A stretch of 41,144 nucleotides of DNA from Burkholderiales bacterium (GTDB taxonomy: Bacteria > Pseudomonadota > Gammaproteobacteria > Burkholderiales > Burkholderiaceae_C): contig JAIXTA010000160.1 of NCBI GenBank assembly GCA_027484405.1, positions 1 through 41,144 of the forward strand, in the 5' to 3' direction. The notes below the pieces were generated by a model that worked only from the letters and a program-made list of their open reading frames with translations, was not told the DNA's origin and ran no database searches. Positions 31,551 through 41,144 of the stretch are shown in pieces; the stretch's first letter is position 1, and the number at the start of each line of letters is the position of its first letter. The position numbers and the translations under genes were made by a program.

Positions 31551-32894
31551 GTGCAGCAGCTCGCCTACTTTCTGATCACGATCAGCATCCTTGTTGTCTG
31601 GCATGAGCTCGGTCACTACTGGGCAGCGCGGCGTTGTGGGGTTCGTGTGCAGCGCTTCTCGGTTGGCTTCGGACCGGTGCTTTTCTCGCGTGTATCCCCA
31701 CGGACGGGCGTGCAGTGGGCGGTTTCTGCAATTCCGCTGGGGGGCTATGTCGCCATGGACGACGACCGCGCCGCTCCAGCAGCGTTGTCGGACGCGTCAT
31801 CAAGCGGCAAGTTTTCCGATCAGCCGTTGACCAATCGCGCCGTGATCATCGTGGCCGGCCCTATTGCGAACCTGGTTCTGGCGATTTTTCTGTATTGGCT
31901 GGTCGCAGTATTGGGCACCCCTGCAATTGCACCGATTGTTGCCCCCGCGCCTTCAGGGTCGCTTTTTGCATCCGCTGGTTTCACACAGCCTCTTCGGCTG
32001 ACCGCGATCGATGGCATCCCTGTCACAAGCATGCGAGCTGCGAGTCTCGCGCTGCTGGACCACGCAACAGCACGTGAGCGGATTGAAGTGAAAGCCCTGC
32101 CGATCTCGCCGACCGATGGCACCGAGATTCGCCTTGGCTTGGATTTTTCTCATCTCAAGCGTGCAGACATCAAAGGCAATGTACTGATGCGGCTTGGCCT
32201 TGCTCCATACCCAGGGCCTGCCCGTGTTACCACCGTGCGCTCTGGAGGCGCTGCCGAGGTCGCAGGAGTCCGGGCAGGGGACCTGATCGTTCGAGTTGCA
32301 GGTGAACCCGTCGCATCGAGCGCCGATGTATCGGCAAAGGTGCGCGCGAACCCAAACCTCGCGATACCAATGCTGGTTGAACGTGAAGGCCAGATCACAG
32401 AGTTGAGAGTCACACCGCAGCTAGCTGAGGACGGTCGCACCGGTGTAATCGGCATCGCATTCAGCGGCCCGGAACGGCGAATAGAGAAGTTCAGCCCGAT
32501 GGCGGCCGTGCCGGAGGCGCTCCGGCAAACCTGGTCCTCAACCGTATTGACACTTCGGATGCTGTGGCAGATTGCGACAGGGCAGGCTGCCCTGTCGAAT
32601 TTGAGTGGTCCGATCACCATTGCGGATGTAGCCACCCAATCTGCAAGCTTCGGGCTCGTCGCCTTCCTGAGCTTTTTGGCGGTTGTGAGTGTCGGTCTCT
32701 TCGTGTTCAACCTGCTTCCCGTACCGCAGCTTGATGGGGGGCATTTGCTATATTTCGCCTACGAAGCGATGACGGGACGAGCCCCCTCGGACCGGGCGCT
32801 GCTGCTAGGGCAGCGTGTCGGTTTGGTCGTCCTGGGGCTGGTCATGGCCATCGCGCTGTCCAACGATGTCATCAGGCGCCTGCCTGCATCCTGA
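31551..32894 (+). CDS. rseP: Site-2 intramembrane zinc protease RseP
   Basis: 447 residues from a GTG start, 6 nt after dxr. The zinc motif HELGH (H18, E19, H22) lies in the first membrane helix, and the third-ligand block NLLPVPQLDGGHLLY near the C-terminus. Two PDZ domains lie between them (one around GGAAEVAGVRAGDLIVRVAG). RseP cuts the anti-sigma factor RseA after DegS, releasing sigma-E; its position before bamA and ompH fits this envelope role. Confidence 0.97.
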   Translation: MQQLAYFLITISILVVWHELGHYWAARRCGVRVQRFSVGFGPVLFSRVSPRTGVQWAVSAIPLGGYVAMDDDRAAPAALSDASSSGKFSDQPLTNRAVIIVAGPIANLVLAIFLYWLVAVLGTPAIAPIVAPAPSGSLFASAGFTQPLRLTAIDGIPVTSMRAASLALLDHATARERIEVKALPISPTDGTEIRLGLDFSHLKRADIKGNVLMRLGLAPYPGPARVTTVRSGGAAEVAGVRAGDLIVRVAGEPVASSADVSAKVRANPNLAIPMLVEREGQITELRVTPQLAEDGRTGVIGIAFSGPERRIEKFSPMAAVPEALRQTWSSTVLTLRMLWQIATGQAALSNLSGPITIADVATQSASFGLVAFLSFLAVVSVGLFVFNLLPVPQLDGGHLLYFAYEAMTGRAPSDRALLLGQRVGLVVLGLVMAIALSNDVIRRLPAS

Positions 32895-32930
32895 TGCCCA
32901 GGCCTGGCATCGCATAGGTTTCAACCCACA

Positions 32931-35207
32931 ATGTCGCGACTTCTACTTGCATTGCTGGCTTCAGCAATGATTGCGCCGGCCTTTGCCGCCGCGCCCTTCG
33001 TCATCAAGGACATTCGCGTCGAGGGGATCCAGCGCACCGAACCTGGCACTGTCTTCAGCTACGTGCCGTTCAAGGTGGGCGACAGCTTCACGGATGAGCT
33101 CGCCTCGGACACGATCCGCGCCCTCTATGCGACCGGGTTCTTCAAGGATGTGCGGGTCGACGTTCAGGGTGACGTCGTGGTCATCAGTATCGAAGAGCGG
33201 CCTGCCATAGCCGCGGTGAGCTTTGTGGGGAACAAGGAGTTCGACACCGACACGCTCAAGAAGGCGCTGCGAGATGTCGGCATCGCGGAGGCTCGGATCT
33301 ACGACAAGGCAGTGATTGACCGCGCTGAGCAGGAGATCAAGAGTCAGTACCTGACGCGCAGCAAGTACGGCGCGAAGGTGGCCACCACGATCACGCCCAT
33401 CGAGCGCAATCGCGTGAACGTGACATTCACGATCGATGAGGGTGAAGTCGCCAAGATCCAGGAGATCCGCTTCATTGGCAACAAGGCGTTCTCCGACAGG
33501 GAGCTCCGTGACCAGATCGTGTTGCGTACGCCCGGCTGGTTCACTTTTTTCACCAAGGATGATCAGTACTCGCGCCAGAAGCTTTCTGCAGATCTGGAGA
33601 GCCTGCGGTCGTTCTACCTGAATCGCGGATACCTCGAGTTCAACATCGAGTCGTCGCAGGTCTCGATCTCTCCTGACCGTCAGGAGATCTCGATCACGGT
33701 CAATCTTTTTGAGGGCGAGAAGTACACGGTTTCTGACATCAAGGTCTCCGGCGAAACCTTGGGTCGTACAGATGAGCTCCGGCAGCTGATCAAGATCAAG
33801 TCGGGCGAGACCTTCAATGGCGATCGTATGACGGAATCGGTCAAGGCGATGACCGATCGCTTGGGCGCCTTTGGCTTCGCATTTGCGACGGTCAATCCCC
33901 AGCCAAACATCGACCGCGACAAGCGGACAGTTGCGTTTGACTTCTTCGTTGATCCTGGTCGTCGCGCGTATGTTCGGCGCGTGAACGTGGTGGGCAACAC
34001 ACGCACGCGCGATGAGGTGATCCGGCGCGAGGTACGGCAGTTCGAGAGCGCTTGGTACGACTCCGAGAAGATCCGCCTGTCGCGCGATCGTGTGGACCGA
34101 CTCGCGTACTTCGATTCGGTGAATGTCGACACCTCGCCAGTGCCGGGCACGGCAGACCAGATTGATGTGACGTACACGGTCAAGGAAAAGGCTACGGGCC
34201 AGATCGCTGCCGCCGTGGGCTACAACAGTACAGACAAGCTGGTCATCACGGCGTCGATCTCGCAGGCCAACGTGTTCGGTTCGGGCAAGACACTCGGTGC
34301 CGAGGTCAACACCTCCCGGGCATCGCGCGCACTCGCCATCAGTACCGTAGACCCGTACTTCACGGTCGACGGCGTATCGCGCTCCATCGACTTCTACACG
34401 CGCACGAGCAACACCGCCAACCTGAACCTGGCTCCTGTGCGAGTCGAGGCGCAGGGTGCGAGCATGCGATTCGGCGTGCCGTTCACGGACCTGGATACCG
34501 TCTTCTTCGGACTTGCGGTCGAGCGCAACCGCATCAGCAACGTGCAGGACATTCGCTACCAGGACTACATCCTGCGATACGGTGAAGAAACCTATGCTGG
34601 CATCGGCACACTGGGCTGGGGCCGCGACAGCCGCAACAGCGGCATCGCCCCGACAAAAGGCGGACTGCGCCGATTCAATGCCGAGGTGTCGGGTGGCGAC
34701 CTGACCTACTACAAGCTCGACTACCAGGAGCAGCTGTTCTGGCCTGTCACCCAGACGCTCACCCTGGCGCTCAACACCCAGGCCACCTATGCCGATGGTC
34801 TTGGCAAGCGACCCTACCCGTTCTTCAAGAACCTGTACGCCGGCGGTATCGGGTCGGTGCGCGGCTTTGAGGGCGGCACCTTGGGACCGAAGCAGATTCT
34901 GTCCGATGGCACCCTGGGCAACGCATTGGGTGGCACCAAGCGACTCGTCGGCAATCTCGAACTTCAGATTCCCGTGCCCGGGCAGGGCAAGGAAAAGACG
35001 GCGCGGATGTTTGCGTTCGTCGACACGGGCTATCTGTGGGGCGAAAATGAGCGTGTGCGCCTCAACGATATGCGCTTCTCGGCCGGCGTCGGTCTGACCT
35101 GGTTGTCACCAGTGGGTCCGCTCAAGCTGTCCTATGGTCGCCCACTGGTCTCCAAGCCGGGGGATCGGGTTGAACGCTTCCAGTTCCAGGTCGGAACTGG
35201 CTTCTAA
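32931..35207 (+). CDS. bamA: Outer-membrane protein assembly factor BamA
   Basis: 758 residues: signal peptide (cleaved after AFAA), five POTRA domains (about 22-420: FVIKDIRVEGIQRTEPGTVF, ISIEERPAIAAVSFVGNKEF, VAKIQEIRFIGNKAFSDREL and so on), and a 16-strand Omp85 barrel. The barrel has the conserved VRGFEGGTLGP loop motif and ends in phenylalanine (FQVGTGF), the outer-membrane sorting signal. It inserts beta-barrel proteins into the outer membrane. It lies next to its chaperone gene ompH. Confidence 0.98.
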   Translation: MSRLLLALLASAMIAPAFAAAPFVIKDIRVEGIQRTEPGTVFSYVPFKVGDSFTDELASDTIRALYATGFFKDVRVDVQGDVVVISIEERPAIAAVSFVGNKEFDTDTLKKALRDVGIAEARIYDKAVIDRAEQEIKSQYLTRSKYGAKVATTITPIERNRVNVTFTIDEGEVAKIQEIRFIGNKAFSDRELRDQIVLRTPGWFTFFTKDDQYSRQKLSADLESLRSFYLNRGYLEFNIESSQVSISPDRQEISITVNLFEGEKYTVSDIKVSGETLGRTDELRQLIKIKSGETFNGDRMTESVKAMTDRLGAFGFAFATVNPQPNIDRDKRTVAFDFFVDPGRRAYVRRVNVVGNTRTRDEVIRREVRQFESAWYDSEKIRLSRDRVDRLAYFDSVNVDTSPVPGTADQIDVTYTVKEKATGQIAAAVGYNSTDKLVITASISQANVFGSGKTLGAEVNTSRASRALAISTVDPYFTVDGVSRSIDFYTRTSNTANLNLAPVRVEAQGASMRFGVPFTDLDTVFFGLAVERNRISNVQDIRYQDYILRYGEETYAGIGTLGWGRDSRNSGIAPTKGGLRRFNAEVSGGDLTYYKLDYQEQLFWPVTQTLTLALNTQATYADGLGKRPYPFFKNLYAGGIGSVRGFEGGTLGPKQILSDGTLGNALGGTKRLVGNLELQIPVPGQGKEKTARMFAFVDTGYLWGENERVRLNDMRFSAGVGLTWLSPVGPLKLSYGRPLVSKPGDRVERFQFQVGTGF

Positions 35208-35275
35208 AATGGTCAACGCCATTTGGGCGGCAAACGTTGTCGTCCGAGCTGGCCTCAATGGATTGGTTGAAAGAC

Positions 35276-35779
35276 ATGCTCAAGAAGTTTCTGGTCGCGG
35301 CGGCTCTGTGCGTCGCAGCAAGCGCGGGTACCGCAGCGGCGCAGGAGGTGCGCATCGGGTACGTGAATTTCGATCGCATTCTGCGTGACTCTGCGCCTGC
35401 CCAAGCGGCTGGACAGAAGCTCGAGGCCGAATTCTCCAAGCGCAAGCGTGACCTGGAAGAGCTCGGCGGCCGTCTGAAGGCACAGTTCGACAAGCTCGAA
35501 AAGGATAGTGCCGTGCTGTCAGAGGCGGATCGCAATCGCCGGCAGCGCGAGCTATCCGAGCAAGAGCGTGATTTCCAGCGCCGCCGTCGCGAGTATGAGG
35601 AAGATCTGAATCAGCGTCGCAACGAAGAGCTCGCTGCCGTGCTGGAGCGCGCTAATCGCGCCATGCGGCAGATTGCTGAGCAAGAGAAGTACGACCTGAT
35701 CGTCCAGGATGCCGTGTTCAACAGCCCGCGCATCGACATCACCGAAAAGGTGCTGCGCGCACTGACAACCGCGCGCTGA
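35276..35779 (+). CDS. ompH: OmpH/Skp family periplasmic chaperone
   Basis: 167 residues from the ATG at 35276 (MLKKFLVAAALCVAASAG). An ATG at 35258 or a TTG at 35237 would add 6 or 13 residues; no start has a strong ribosome-binding site. The signal peptide ends AAAQ. The mature protein begins EVRIGYVNFDRILRDSAPAQ and continues as a long charged coiled coil (about 50-130), returning to DLIVQDAVFNSPRIDITEKV. This is the Skp jellyfish architecture that guards unfolded outer-membrane proteins on the way to BamA. Confidence 0.93.
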   Translation: MLKKFLVAAALCVAASAGTAAAQEVRIGYVNFDRILRDSAPAQAAGQKLEAEFSKRKRDLEELGGRLKAQFDKLEKDSAVLSEADRNRRQRELSEQERDFQRRRREYEEDLNQRRNEELAAVLERANRAMRQIAEQEKYDLIVQDAVFNSPRIDITEKVLRALTTAR

Positions 35780-35798
35780 AGCACCGCGCAACCCCTCG

Positions 35799-35827
35799 AA
35801 CGGCCGGAGCTTTCCGGCCGTTTTTGC
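35799..35827 (+). terminator. Intrinsic terminator after ompH
   Basis: AACGGCCGGA, loop GCTT, TCCGGCCGTT and then TTTTGC form a perfect 10-bp stem with a T-run, 20 nt after the ompH stop. It implies that lpxD and the following lipid A genes are transcribed partly by readthrough or from a promoter near 35830-35860. Confidence 0.9.
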
Positions 35828-35862
35828 TTTAGCGCTCACCGGCGCCTTGAAAGAGAACTCCC

Positions 35863-36927
35863 ATGCTGCTGACCGACCTGATTGCCCGCTTCGGCGCACT
35901 GATTGAGTCCGTTGAGGGCGCAGAAGGCCCGAAGCATGTTGTCCGCGTCAATACGCTCGAGGCTGCGGCAAGCGATGAGTTTTCATTCCTTGCCAATCCC
36001 AAGTACCGCAACGGCCTGGTGGCGACGCGCGCGGGCGTGGTCGCGATCCGCCGCACGGATTTCGACACGCTCGAGCAAGCCGCGCAAACGGCGCGCGCCT
36101 TCCTGATCTGCCGTGATCCATACCTGCTGTTTGCTCGCGTTGCGCAGACACTCGATGTTCAGCCGCGCCCCCAGGGGGGGATTGCTCCCGGGGCGGTAGT
36201 GGATCGCGACGCACATATCGATCCGACGGCCAGCATCGCTTCCGGAGCCGTGATCGATGCGGGCGCGAAGATCGGAGCGAATGTGGTGGTGGGTGCACTG
36301 TGCACGATCGGCCGGGACACGGTGCTGGAGGAGGGCGTGTGGCTCTACCCGCGTGTGAGCATCTATCACGGCTGCCGCATTGGCGCCCGCACCATCATTC
36401 ACTCCGGCGCGGTCATCGGTGCCGACGGATTCGGCTACGCGAACGACGCCGGGCGCTGGATCAAGATCCCACAGACGGGGGGCGTACGCATCGGCGAGGA
36501 CTGTGAGATCGGTGCAAACACCACGATCGACCGCGGCGCGCTCCAGGACACTGTCATCGGCAATGGCGTCAAGCTCGACAATCAGATCCAGATTGCGCAC
36601 AACGTCAGCATCGGTGACGACAGTGCGCTGGCCGGCTGCGTAGGGGTTGCGGGCTCCGCCGTGATCGGCAAGCGCGTGCAAATTGCCGGGGCCGCCAACA
36701 TTCTTGGGCATCTGAGCATCGCAGATGGCACCGTGATCTCGGTCGCCTCGGTGGTGACGAGTTCCATCGATAAACCCGGCTTCTATTCGGGTACCTGGCC
36801 CTTGCAGGCGCACGAGGACTGGGAGAAGAGCGCCGTGCTGGTGCGACGGCTCGATAAAATGCGTGACGAGCTGCGCAGCTTGCGTACCGAACTGAACGCA
36901 CTCAAGTCAACTTCCGGCGGCCAGTAG
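35863..36927 (+). CDS. lpxD: UDP-3-O-(3-hydroxyacyl)glucosamine N-acyltransferase
   Basis: 354 residues. The N-terminal uridine-binding domain ([20 protein letters not shown]) precedes a left-handed beta-helix of hexapeptide repeats ([20 protein letters not shown] and so on). The catalytic-type [15 protein letters not shown] contains the expected His, and the C-terminal helix ([17 protein letters not shown]) is a coiled coil. It adds the second acyl chain in lipid A synthesis. Confidence 0.98.
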   Translation: MLLTDLIARFGALIESVEGAEGPKHVVRVNTLEAAASDEFSFLANPKYRNGLVATRAGVVAIRRTDFDTLEQAAQTARAFLICRDPYLLFARVAQTLDVQPRPQGGIAPGAVVDRDAHIDPTASIASGAVIDAGAKIGANVVVGALCTIGRDTVLEEGVWLYPRVSIYHGCRIGARTIIHSGAVIGADGFGYANDAGRWIKIPQTGGVRIGEDCEIGANTTIDRGALQDTVIGNGVKLDNQIQIAHNVSIGDDSALAGCVGVAGSAVIGKRVQIAGAANILGHLSIADGTVISVASVVTSSIDKPGFYSGTWPLQAHEDWEKSAVLVRRLDKMRDELRSLRTELNALKSTSGGQ

Positions 36928-36965
36928 TTCCGCGCCATCCTCACCGATCTGATCCGGGCCAACCC

Positions 36966-37421
36966 ATGAGCATCGCACTCGACATCCACGGCGTCCTGAA
37001 GGCGCTTCCGCATCGCTACCCGCTGCTGCTGGTGGATCGAGTCACCGAGCTCGTGCTCAACGAGAAAATCGTCGCGCTGAAGAACGTGACGATGAACGAG
37101 CCCTTTTTCCAGGGACACTTCCCGGGCTATCCGGTCATGCCAGGCGTCATGATTCTCGAGGCACTGGCCCAATCGGCCGCCTTGCTGGCCTTCGAGAGCC
37201 TGGGCATCAAGCCCGACGACAATGCCGTGGTGCTGTTCGTGGGCATTGACGGCGCGCGCTTCAAGAAGCAGGTCACCCCCGGTGACCAGCTGCGCATGGT
37301 GGTGGTACCCACGCGCAACAAGGGCGGCATCTGGAAGTTCGACGCCAAGGCCTACGTGGACGACCAAGTGGCCTGCGAAGCCGAGCTCATGTGCACCTAC
37401 CGCAAGCGCGAAGGAGCCTGA
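36966..37421 (+). CDS. fabZ: 3-hydroxyacyl-ACP dehydratase FabZ
   Basis: 151 residues of hot-dog fold. The active site [19 protein letters not shown] gives the catalytic His and Glu, preceded by [13 protein letters not shown]. It removes water from 3-hydroxyacyl-ACP, competing with LpxA and LpxD for the same substrate, which explains its conserved position between them. It ends 2 nt before lpxA. Confidence 0.98.
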   Translation: MSIALDIHGVLKALPHRYPLLLVDRVTELVLNEKIVALKNVTMNEPFFQGHFPGYPVMPGVMILEALAQSAALLAFESLGIKPDDNAVVLFVGIDGARFKKQVTPGDQLRMVVVPTRNKGGIWKFDAKAYVDDQVACEAELMCTYRKREGA

Positions 37422-37423
37422 GC

Positions 37424-38212
37424 ATGGCGATTCACCGGCTGGCCTGTGTCGAGCCTGGCGCCCAAATTGATGAAGGTGTGGAGATCGGCCCGTTCGCGGT
37501 GATCGGCCCGAACGTGAAGATCGCAGCCGGCTGCTCGATCGCGGCACACGCGACCGTGACCGGCCACACCGAGATGGGGCCTGACAACCGCGTGTTCCCC
37601 CATGCCGTGATCGGCGGCGAACCGCAGGACAAGAAGTACAAGGGCGAGCCCACACGCCTCACCATCGGTCGCGGCAACACCTTCCGCGAATGCGTCACGG
37701 TGAATACCGGCACCATCCAGGACGGCGGCATCACCACGGTGGGCGACAACAACTGGATCATGGCCTACGTGCACATCGCGCATGACTGCCATGTGGGCAG
37801 CAACACCATCATGGCCAACGGCACCCAGCTCGCCGGCCATGTGCATGTGGGCGATTTCGCCGTCCTTGGCGGTCTGACCGGGGTGCACCAGTTCGTGAAG
37901 ATCGGGGCGCATTCCATGACCGGCGCGGGCACCGTGCTGCTGCAGGACCTGCCGCCCTACGTCATGAGCCAGGGCTACCCAGCCTCGCCGCATGGGCTGA
38001 ACAGCGAGGGCCTGAAGCGCCGCGGCTTCTCGGCAGAATCGATCAGCCTGCTCAAGCGCGCCTACCGCCTGCTGTATCGCGACGGACTGACCTTCGAGGC
38101 GGCCAAGATCGAAATTGCCAAGCTCTTCGAAGGCGCGGCAGACGAACCCGCGAGCCGCCTGCGCGTATTCACGGACTTTCTCGCCGCCGTATCGCGCGGC
38201 GTGATTCGCTAG
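37424..38212 (+). CDS. lpxA: UDP-N-acetylglucosamine O-acyltransferase
   Basis: 262 residues from the ATG at 37424 with GGAGCC upstream. The hexapeptide beta-helix opens with [20 protein letters not shown]. The catalytic His region is [20 protein letters not shown], and [20 protein letters not shown] with [20 protein letters not shown] completes the LpxA fingerprint. First step of lipid A synthesis. Confidence 0.98.
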   Translation: MAIHRLACVEPGAQIDEGVEIGPFAVIGPNVKIAAGCSIAAHATVTGHTEMGPDNRVFPHAVIGGEPQDKKYKGEPTRLTIGRGNTFRECVTVNTGTIQDGGITTVGDNNWIMAYVHIAHDCHVGSNTIMANGTQLAGHVHVGDFAVLGGLTGVHQFVKIGAHSMTGAGTVLLQDLPPYVMSQGYPASPHGLNSEGLKRRGFSAESISLLKRAYRLLYRDGLTFEAAKIEIAKLFEGAADEPASRLRVFTDFLAAVSRGVIR

Positions 38213-38224
38213 CCCGCGCTTCAC

Positions 38225-39379
38225 GTGACATTGCCAGCGCTGCCGCATTCGCTCGACGTGGCCATGGTGGCCGGCGAGGCGAGTGGCGACCTGATCGCAA
38301 GCCTTGCCGTCGGCCAGCTCACTGCAGCGGGGCGGCGCGTGGGCGGCATTGGTGGCCCACGCATGGCCCAGGCCGGCTTTGCCGTGCAGGTGCCGATGGA
38401 GCGTCTGTCGGTGCGCGGCTATGTGGAAGTGCTGCGTCATCTGCCGGGGCTGCTGCGCCTGCGCGCGGATCTCGCCAGGCAGTGGTCGGCTCAGCGGCCA
38501 GGTGTGTTCGTCGGCGTGGATGCGCCGGACTTCAACCTGGGTCTGGCCACCCGCCTGCGTGCGAGCGGCGTCAAGACCGTGCAGCTCGTGTGCCCAAGCA
38601 TCTGGGCCTGGCGCCGCGAGCGTGCGCCCAAGATCCGCGCAGCGGTGGACGAAGTGCTCTGCGTCTTTCCCTTCGAGCCTGAGGTGCTGGCCAAGGAAGG
38701 GATTGCCGGCCGCTTTGTGGGCCATCCGCTGGCCGACATGCTGCCTGCCACGCCCGACCGGGCAGCCGCTCGCAGCCGGCTGGGTGTGCCCCAGCAGGGT
38801 TCGCCGATCGTTGCACTGCTGCCCGGCAGCCGGCGTGACGAGATCAAGCACCTCGCGCCCCGCATGATCGCCGCGGCCGCCTTGATTCAGCAGCGCATTC
38901 CCGAGACCCGCTTCGTGTTGCCCGCAGCCTCCGGCGACCGTCGCGCTGAGCTGGCGCTTCATCTGGCGCATAGCAAGGTCCCTATTCAGGTCCTGGATGG
39001 GCGTGCGCATGACGCGCTGGAAGCCGCAGACAGCGTGCTGGTGGCCAGCGGCACGGCTACGCTGGAAGCCGCGCTGTTTCACTGCCCCATGGTCATTGCC
39101 TACGCCATGCCTGCGCTGTCGTACTGGATGATGAAGGGCAAGGGCTATCTGCCCTGGATCGGCCTGCCCAACATCCTGTGCCGTGATTGGGTGGTGCCGG
39201 AGCTGATCCAGGAGGCCGCCACGCCGCAGGCCCTGGCCGATGCGGTCATCCAGCAGCTCAGCGACACGGCCCACGCCCTGGCCATCGGCCAGCGCTTTGC
39301 CGGCCTGCATGCGCAGCTGAGGCAGAACTTTCCAGTGCAGTGCGCCCAGGCCATCGAAGGGCATCTGCATGCCGCGTAA
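38225..39379 (+). CDS. lpxB: Lipid A disaccharide synthase
   Basis: 384 residues from a GTG start. GT19 motifs are [72 protein letters not shown] and [16 protein letters not shown]. It joins UDP-diacyl-GlcN and lipid X at the inner membrane. It overlaps the start of rnhB by 11 nt. Confidence 0.97.
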   Translation: MTLPALPHSLDVAMVAGEASGDLIASLAVGQLTAAGRRVGGIGGPRMAQAGFAVQVPMERLSVRGYVEVLRHLPGLLRLRADLARQWSAQRPGVFVGVDAPDFNLGLATRLRASGVKTVQLVCPSIWAWRRERAPKIRAAVDEVLCVFPFEPEVLAKEGIAGRFVGHPLADMLPATPDRAAARSRLGVPQQGSPIVALLPGSRRDEIKHLAPRMIAAAALIQQRIPETRFVLPAASGDRRAELALHLAHSKVPIQVLDGRAHDALEAADSVLVASGTATLEAALFHCPMVIAYAMPALSYWMMKGKGYLPWIGLPNILCRDWVVPELIQEAATPQALADAVIQQLSDTAHALAIGQRFAGLHAQLRQNFPVQCAQAIEGHLHAA

Positions 39380-40019
39380 GCCCCGCGCAGCAGCGGCGTC
39401 CCAGCCGGACCTGTTCACAGATCTGCCCACGCACGGCCTCTGCGGGGTGGACGAAGCCGGCCGCGGTCCGCTGGCCGGCAGCGTGTTCACCGGCGCAGTG
39501 ATCCTCGACCCCAGCCGGCCCATCGAAGGCCTGCGCGACTCCAAGCAGCTCACCGAAGCGCGCCGCGAAGCCTTGGCCGAGCAGATCCGCGAACGGGCAC
39601 TGGCCTGGGCGGTGGCCAGCGCAAGCGTGGAGGAGATCGACCACCTGAACATCCTGCAAGCCACGCTGCTGGCCATGCGCCGCGCGGTGCTGGCGCTCAA
39701 GCATGCGCCGGCGCTGGTGCTGGTGGACGGCAACCGCCTGCCGGCGCTGCCCATGGAGGCCCGCGCGATCGTGAAGGGCGATGCTCTGGTGCCGGCCATT
39801 TCGGCGGCCTCCATCCTGGCCAAGTGCGCCCGCGATGCCGAAGCCCGCGCGCTGCACGCCGCCTACCCGGGCTACGGCTTCGATCTGCACAAGGGCTACG
39901 GCACCGAGCTGCACATGACGCGCCTGCAGGAACTCGGCGCCTGCCCGGCGCACCGCGCGAGCTTTGCGCCCGTGCGCGAGGCGCTCGAACGGGCGGGCAC
40001 CGTGCCCTCGGCCTGGTGA
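39369..40019 (+). CDS. rnhB: Ribonuclease HII
   Basis: 216 residues. The catalytic start [19 protein letters not shown] gives Asp-Glu; [11 protein letters not shown] and [14 protein letters not shown] supply the rest of the site. It removes misincorporated ribonucleotides and RNA primers from DNA. It overlaps lpxB by 11 nt and precedes the methyltransferase gene by 5 nt. Confidence 0.97.
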   Translation: MPRKPRAAAASQPDLFTDLPTHGLCGVDEAGRGPLAGSVFTGAVILDPSRPIEGLRDSKQLTEARREALAEQIRERALAWAVASASVEEIDHLNILQATLLAMRRAVLALKHAPALVLVDGNRLPALPMEARAIVKGDALVPAISAASILAKCARDAEARALHAAYPGYGFDLHKGYGTELHMTRLQELGACPAHRASFAPVREALERAGTVPSAW

Positions 40020-40024
40020 TCGCC

Positions 40025-40774
40025 ATGGAACCGATCAGCGCCCGCAGCAACCCGCGTGTCAAGGCCTGGAAGCAGCTTGCCAGCGACAGTGGCAAGCCCG
40101 GCGCGGGTGGCCGCATCTGGCTGGATGGCGAGCACCTCGTCAAAGAGGCGCTGGCCGCAGGCTGGGTGATCGAGACCCTGCTGGTGACACCGCAGGCCCC
40201 GTATCTGGACGCCGGCGCCGCGCCCAAGGTGCAGGTCACAGCCGAGGTCATGTCGGCCATCAGCACCCTGGACAGTGCGCCGAGCATGGCCGCCGTGGCG
40301 GTGCCACAGCAGCGCAGGCTCGGCGAGGAGGGCGACGTGGTGGTGCTCGATGCCGTGCAGGACCCGGGCAACGTGGGCACCATCCTGCGCACCGCCTGGG
40401 CCATGGGCGCAGCCGGCGTGCTGCTGCTGCCGGGCAGCGCCAATCCATGGTCGGCCAAAAGCCTGCGGGCCGGGCAGGGCGCCCAGTGCCATCTGCCGGT
40501 GCGCCAGATCCATGACGCCGAGCTGCACGCCGCGCTGGCCGGCCGGCCGCTCTGGGTGACGGCCCTGGACGCCGACAAGACCCTGGCGCAAGCCGCTGGC
40601 CGCGGTGCACCGCGCTCGGTGGCCTGGGTATTCGGTCATGAAGGGCAGGGCGTTCGGCCTGCGCTGCAGCAGCGCGCAGCGCAGCGCGTGCGGATTCCCA
40701 TGCCCGGCGAGGCCGAATCGCTCAACGTGGCGGTGGCCTGCGCCCTCTGCCTGTACGAGCGGATTCGTACATAG
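40025..40774 (+). CDS. SpoU/TrmH-family RNA 2'-O-methyltransferase
   Basis: 249 residues from the ATG at 40025. A short N-terminal substrate-binding domain (ISARSNPRVKAWKQLASDSG) precedes a knotted SPOUT domain with DPGNVGTILRTAWAMGAAGV, the middle SANPWSAKSLRAGQGAQCHL and the final FGHEGQGVRP plus RIPMPGEAESLNVAVACALC. It methylates rRNA or tRNA ribose; the target site is uncertain, so no symbol is given. Last gene of the plus-strand run. Confidence 0.93.
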   Translation: MEPISARSNPRVKAWKQLASDSGKPGAGGRIWLDGEHLVKEALAAGWVIETLLVTPQAPYLDAGAAPKVQVTAEVMSAISTLDSAPSMAAVAVPQQRRLGEEGDVVVLDAVQDPGNVGTILRTAWAMGAAGVLLLPGSANPWSAKSLRAGQGAQCHLPVRQIHDAELHAALAGRPLWVTALDADKTLAQAAGRGAPRSVAWVFGHEGQGVRPALQQRAAQRVRIPMPGEAESLNVAVACALCLYERIRT

Positions 40775-40794
40775 ATTCAATTTCGGCCAAATAT

Positions 40795-40841
40795 GGAAAA
40801 CCGGCTTTCCGCTTGTCTAAAGCCGTTTCCAGCGATTTTTT
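40795..40841 (+). terminator. Terminator of the lpx-rnhB operon
   Basis: GGAAAACCGGCTTT (40795-40808) pairs with AAAGCCGTTTCC (40819-40830) with a two-base bulge, followed after 5 nt by a run of six T. A second AT-rich hairpin (TTTTTT-ACTC-AAAAAA) overlaps the T-run. Confidence 0.7.
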
Positions 40842-40942
40842 ACTCAAAAAAGATCGATTTCGGACTGAAATGCAAGCGAAATTCGACGCCGTCAGGCCGA
40901 GATAGGCCGTTTTCGGGCCGCGGATCGCTCCTGCAGACCGAC

Positions 40943-41143
40943 TCAGTAGGCCTTCGTATTCAGCCCGAACTCCGTGATGATCGTGGTGGCGATCTCTTCG
41001 ATGCTCTTGGTGGTCGTGTTGCAGGAGCGGATGGCCTCCTTGCGCATCAGGCGCTCGGCTTCTGCCACCTCGTAGCGGCAATTCTCCAGGCTGGCGTACT
41101 TGGAGTTCGGGCGCCGTTCGTTGCGGATCTCGGCCAGGCGGTC
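40943..41143 (-). CDS. ppsR: PEP synthase regulatory kinase/phosphorylase PpsR (C-terminal part)
   Basis: The last 66 codons are present; the gene runs off the right edge. [20 protein letters not shown], then [18 protein letters not shown] and [16 protein letters not shown] are the C-terminal block of the DUF299 family. PpsR switches phosphoenolpyruvate synthase by ADP-dependent phosphorylation and Pi-dependent reactivation. It converges on the methyltransferase gene; ppsA is expected beyond the edge. Confidence 0.93.
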   Translation of the reverse strand, partial: DRLAEIRNERRPNSKYASLENCRYEVAEAERLMRKEAIRSCNTTTKSIEEIATTIITEFGLNTKAY

Positions 41144-41144
41144 C

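Noticed and set aside
37397-39823. Minus-strand open frame of 808 codons
   Set aside because: It lies opposite lpxA, lpxB and rnhB and has no domain signature; a shadow of GC-rich coding sequence.

Overview
GC-rich chromosomal window from a betaproteobacterium, most likely order Burkholderiales. The evidence is the order of the housekeeping genes: tsaB-rimI-udg, then glnD-map divergent from rpsB-tsf-pyrH-frr-uppS-cdsA-dxr-rseP-bamA-ompH-lpxD-fabZ-lpxA-lpxB-rnhB-RNA methyltransferase, then ppsR convergent. A DUF2788 protein, a RisAS/OmpR-EnvZ-like two-component pair and an ahpC-ahpD pair agree with this. Family and genus cannot be set from the sequence alone.

Left part (1-13.3 kb) is accessory. 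It holds the tail of one gene, a WXXGXW-repeat lipoprotein, two small membrane-protein families (DUF2189, DUF2788), and a coupled pair made of a 105-residue unknown protein and an HExxH enzyme resembling the TIGR04267 / aKG-HExxH peptide beta-hydroxylase family. A TPR-rich regulator with SARP-like wHTH and BTAD domains and a small secreted protein of unknown function follow. On the minus strand lies a surface locus: a GH16 glycosidase lipoprotein with a discoidin-like domain, a TPR-LuxR regulator, and a di-heme cytochrome lipoprotein. Both lipoproteins carry the lipid Cys at residue 31 followed by exactly 30 consecutive prolines, and a similar inverted repeat (GTGNC-N4-GNCAC) lies just under 100 nt upstream of each start codon.

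Middle part (13.3-19.9 kb) is redox and stress related. It has pirin, an NAD(P)H-dependent flavin reductase and an OsmC-like protein in one apparent operon, then ahpC-ahpD with a terminator-like attenuator between them, then an OmpR/EnvZ-type two-component system, then a small secreted protein.

Right part (19.9-41.1 kb) is conserved core: tRNA t6A modification (tsaB, interrupted by an in-frame TAA), ribosomal acetylation (rimI), DNA repair (family 4 UDG), nitrogen sensing (glnD), N-terminal Met removal (map), translation (rpsB, tsf, frr), UMP kinase (pyrH), isoprenoid and phospholipid supply (uppS, dxr, cdsA), envelope stress and outer-membrane assembly (rseP, bamA, ompH), lipid A (lpxD, fabZ, lpxA, lpxB), rnhB and a SpoU-type methyltransferase. 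The best candidates for new biology are the HExxH cassette at 2.8-4.6 kb and the polyproline lipoprotein locus at 7.7-13.1 kb. The tsaB nonsense codon needs checking against reads. No tRNA, rRNA, IS element or CRISPR array was seen.
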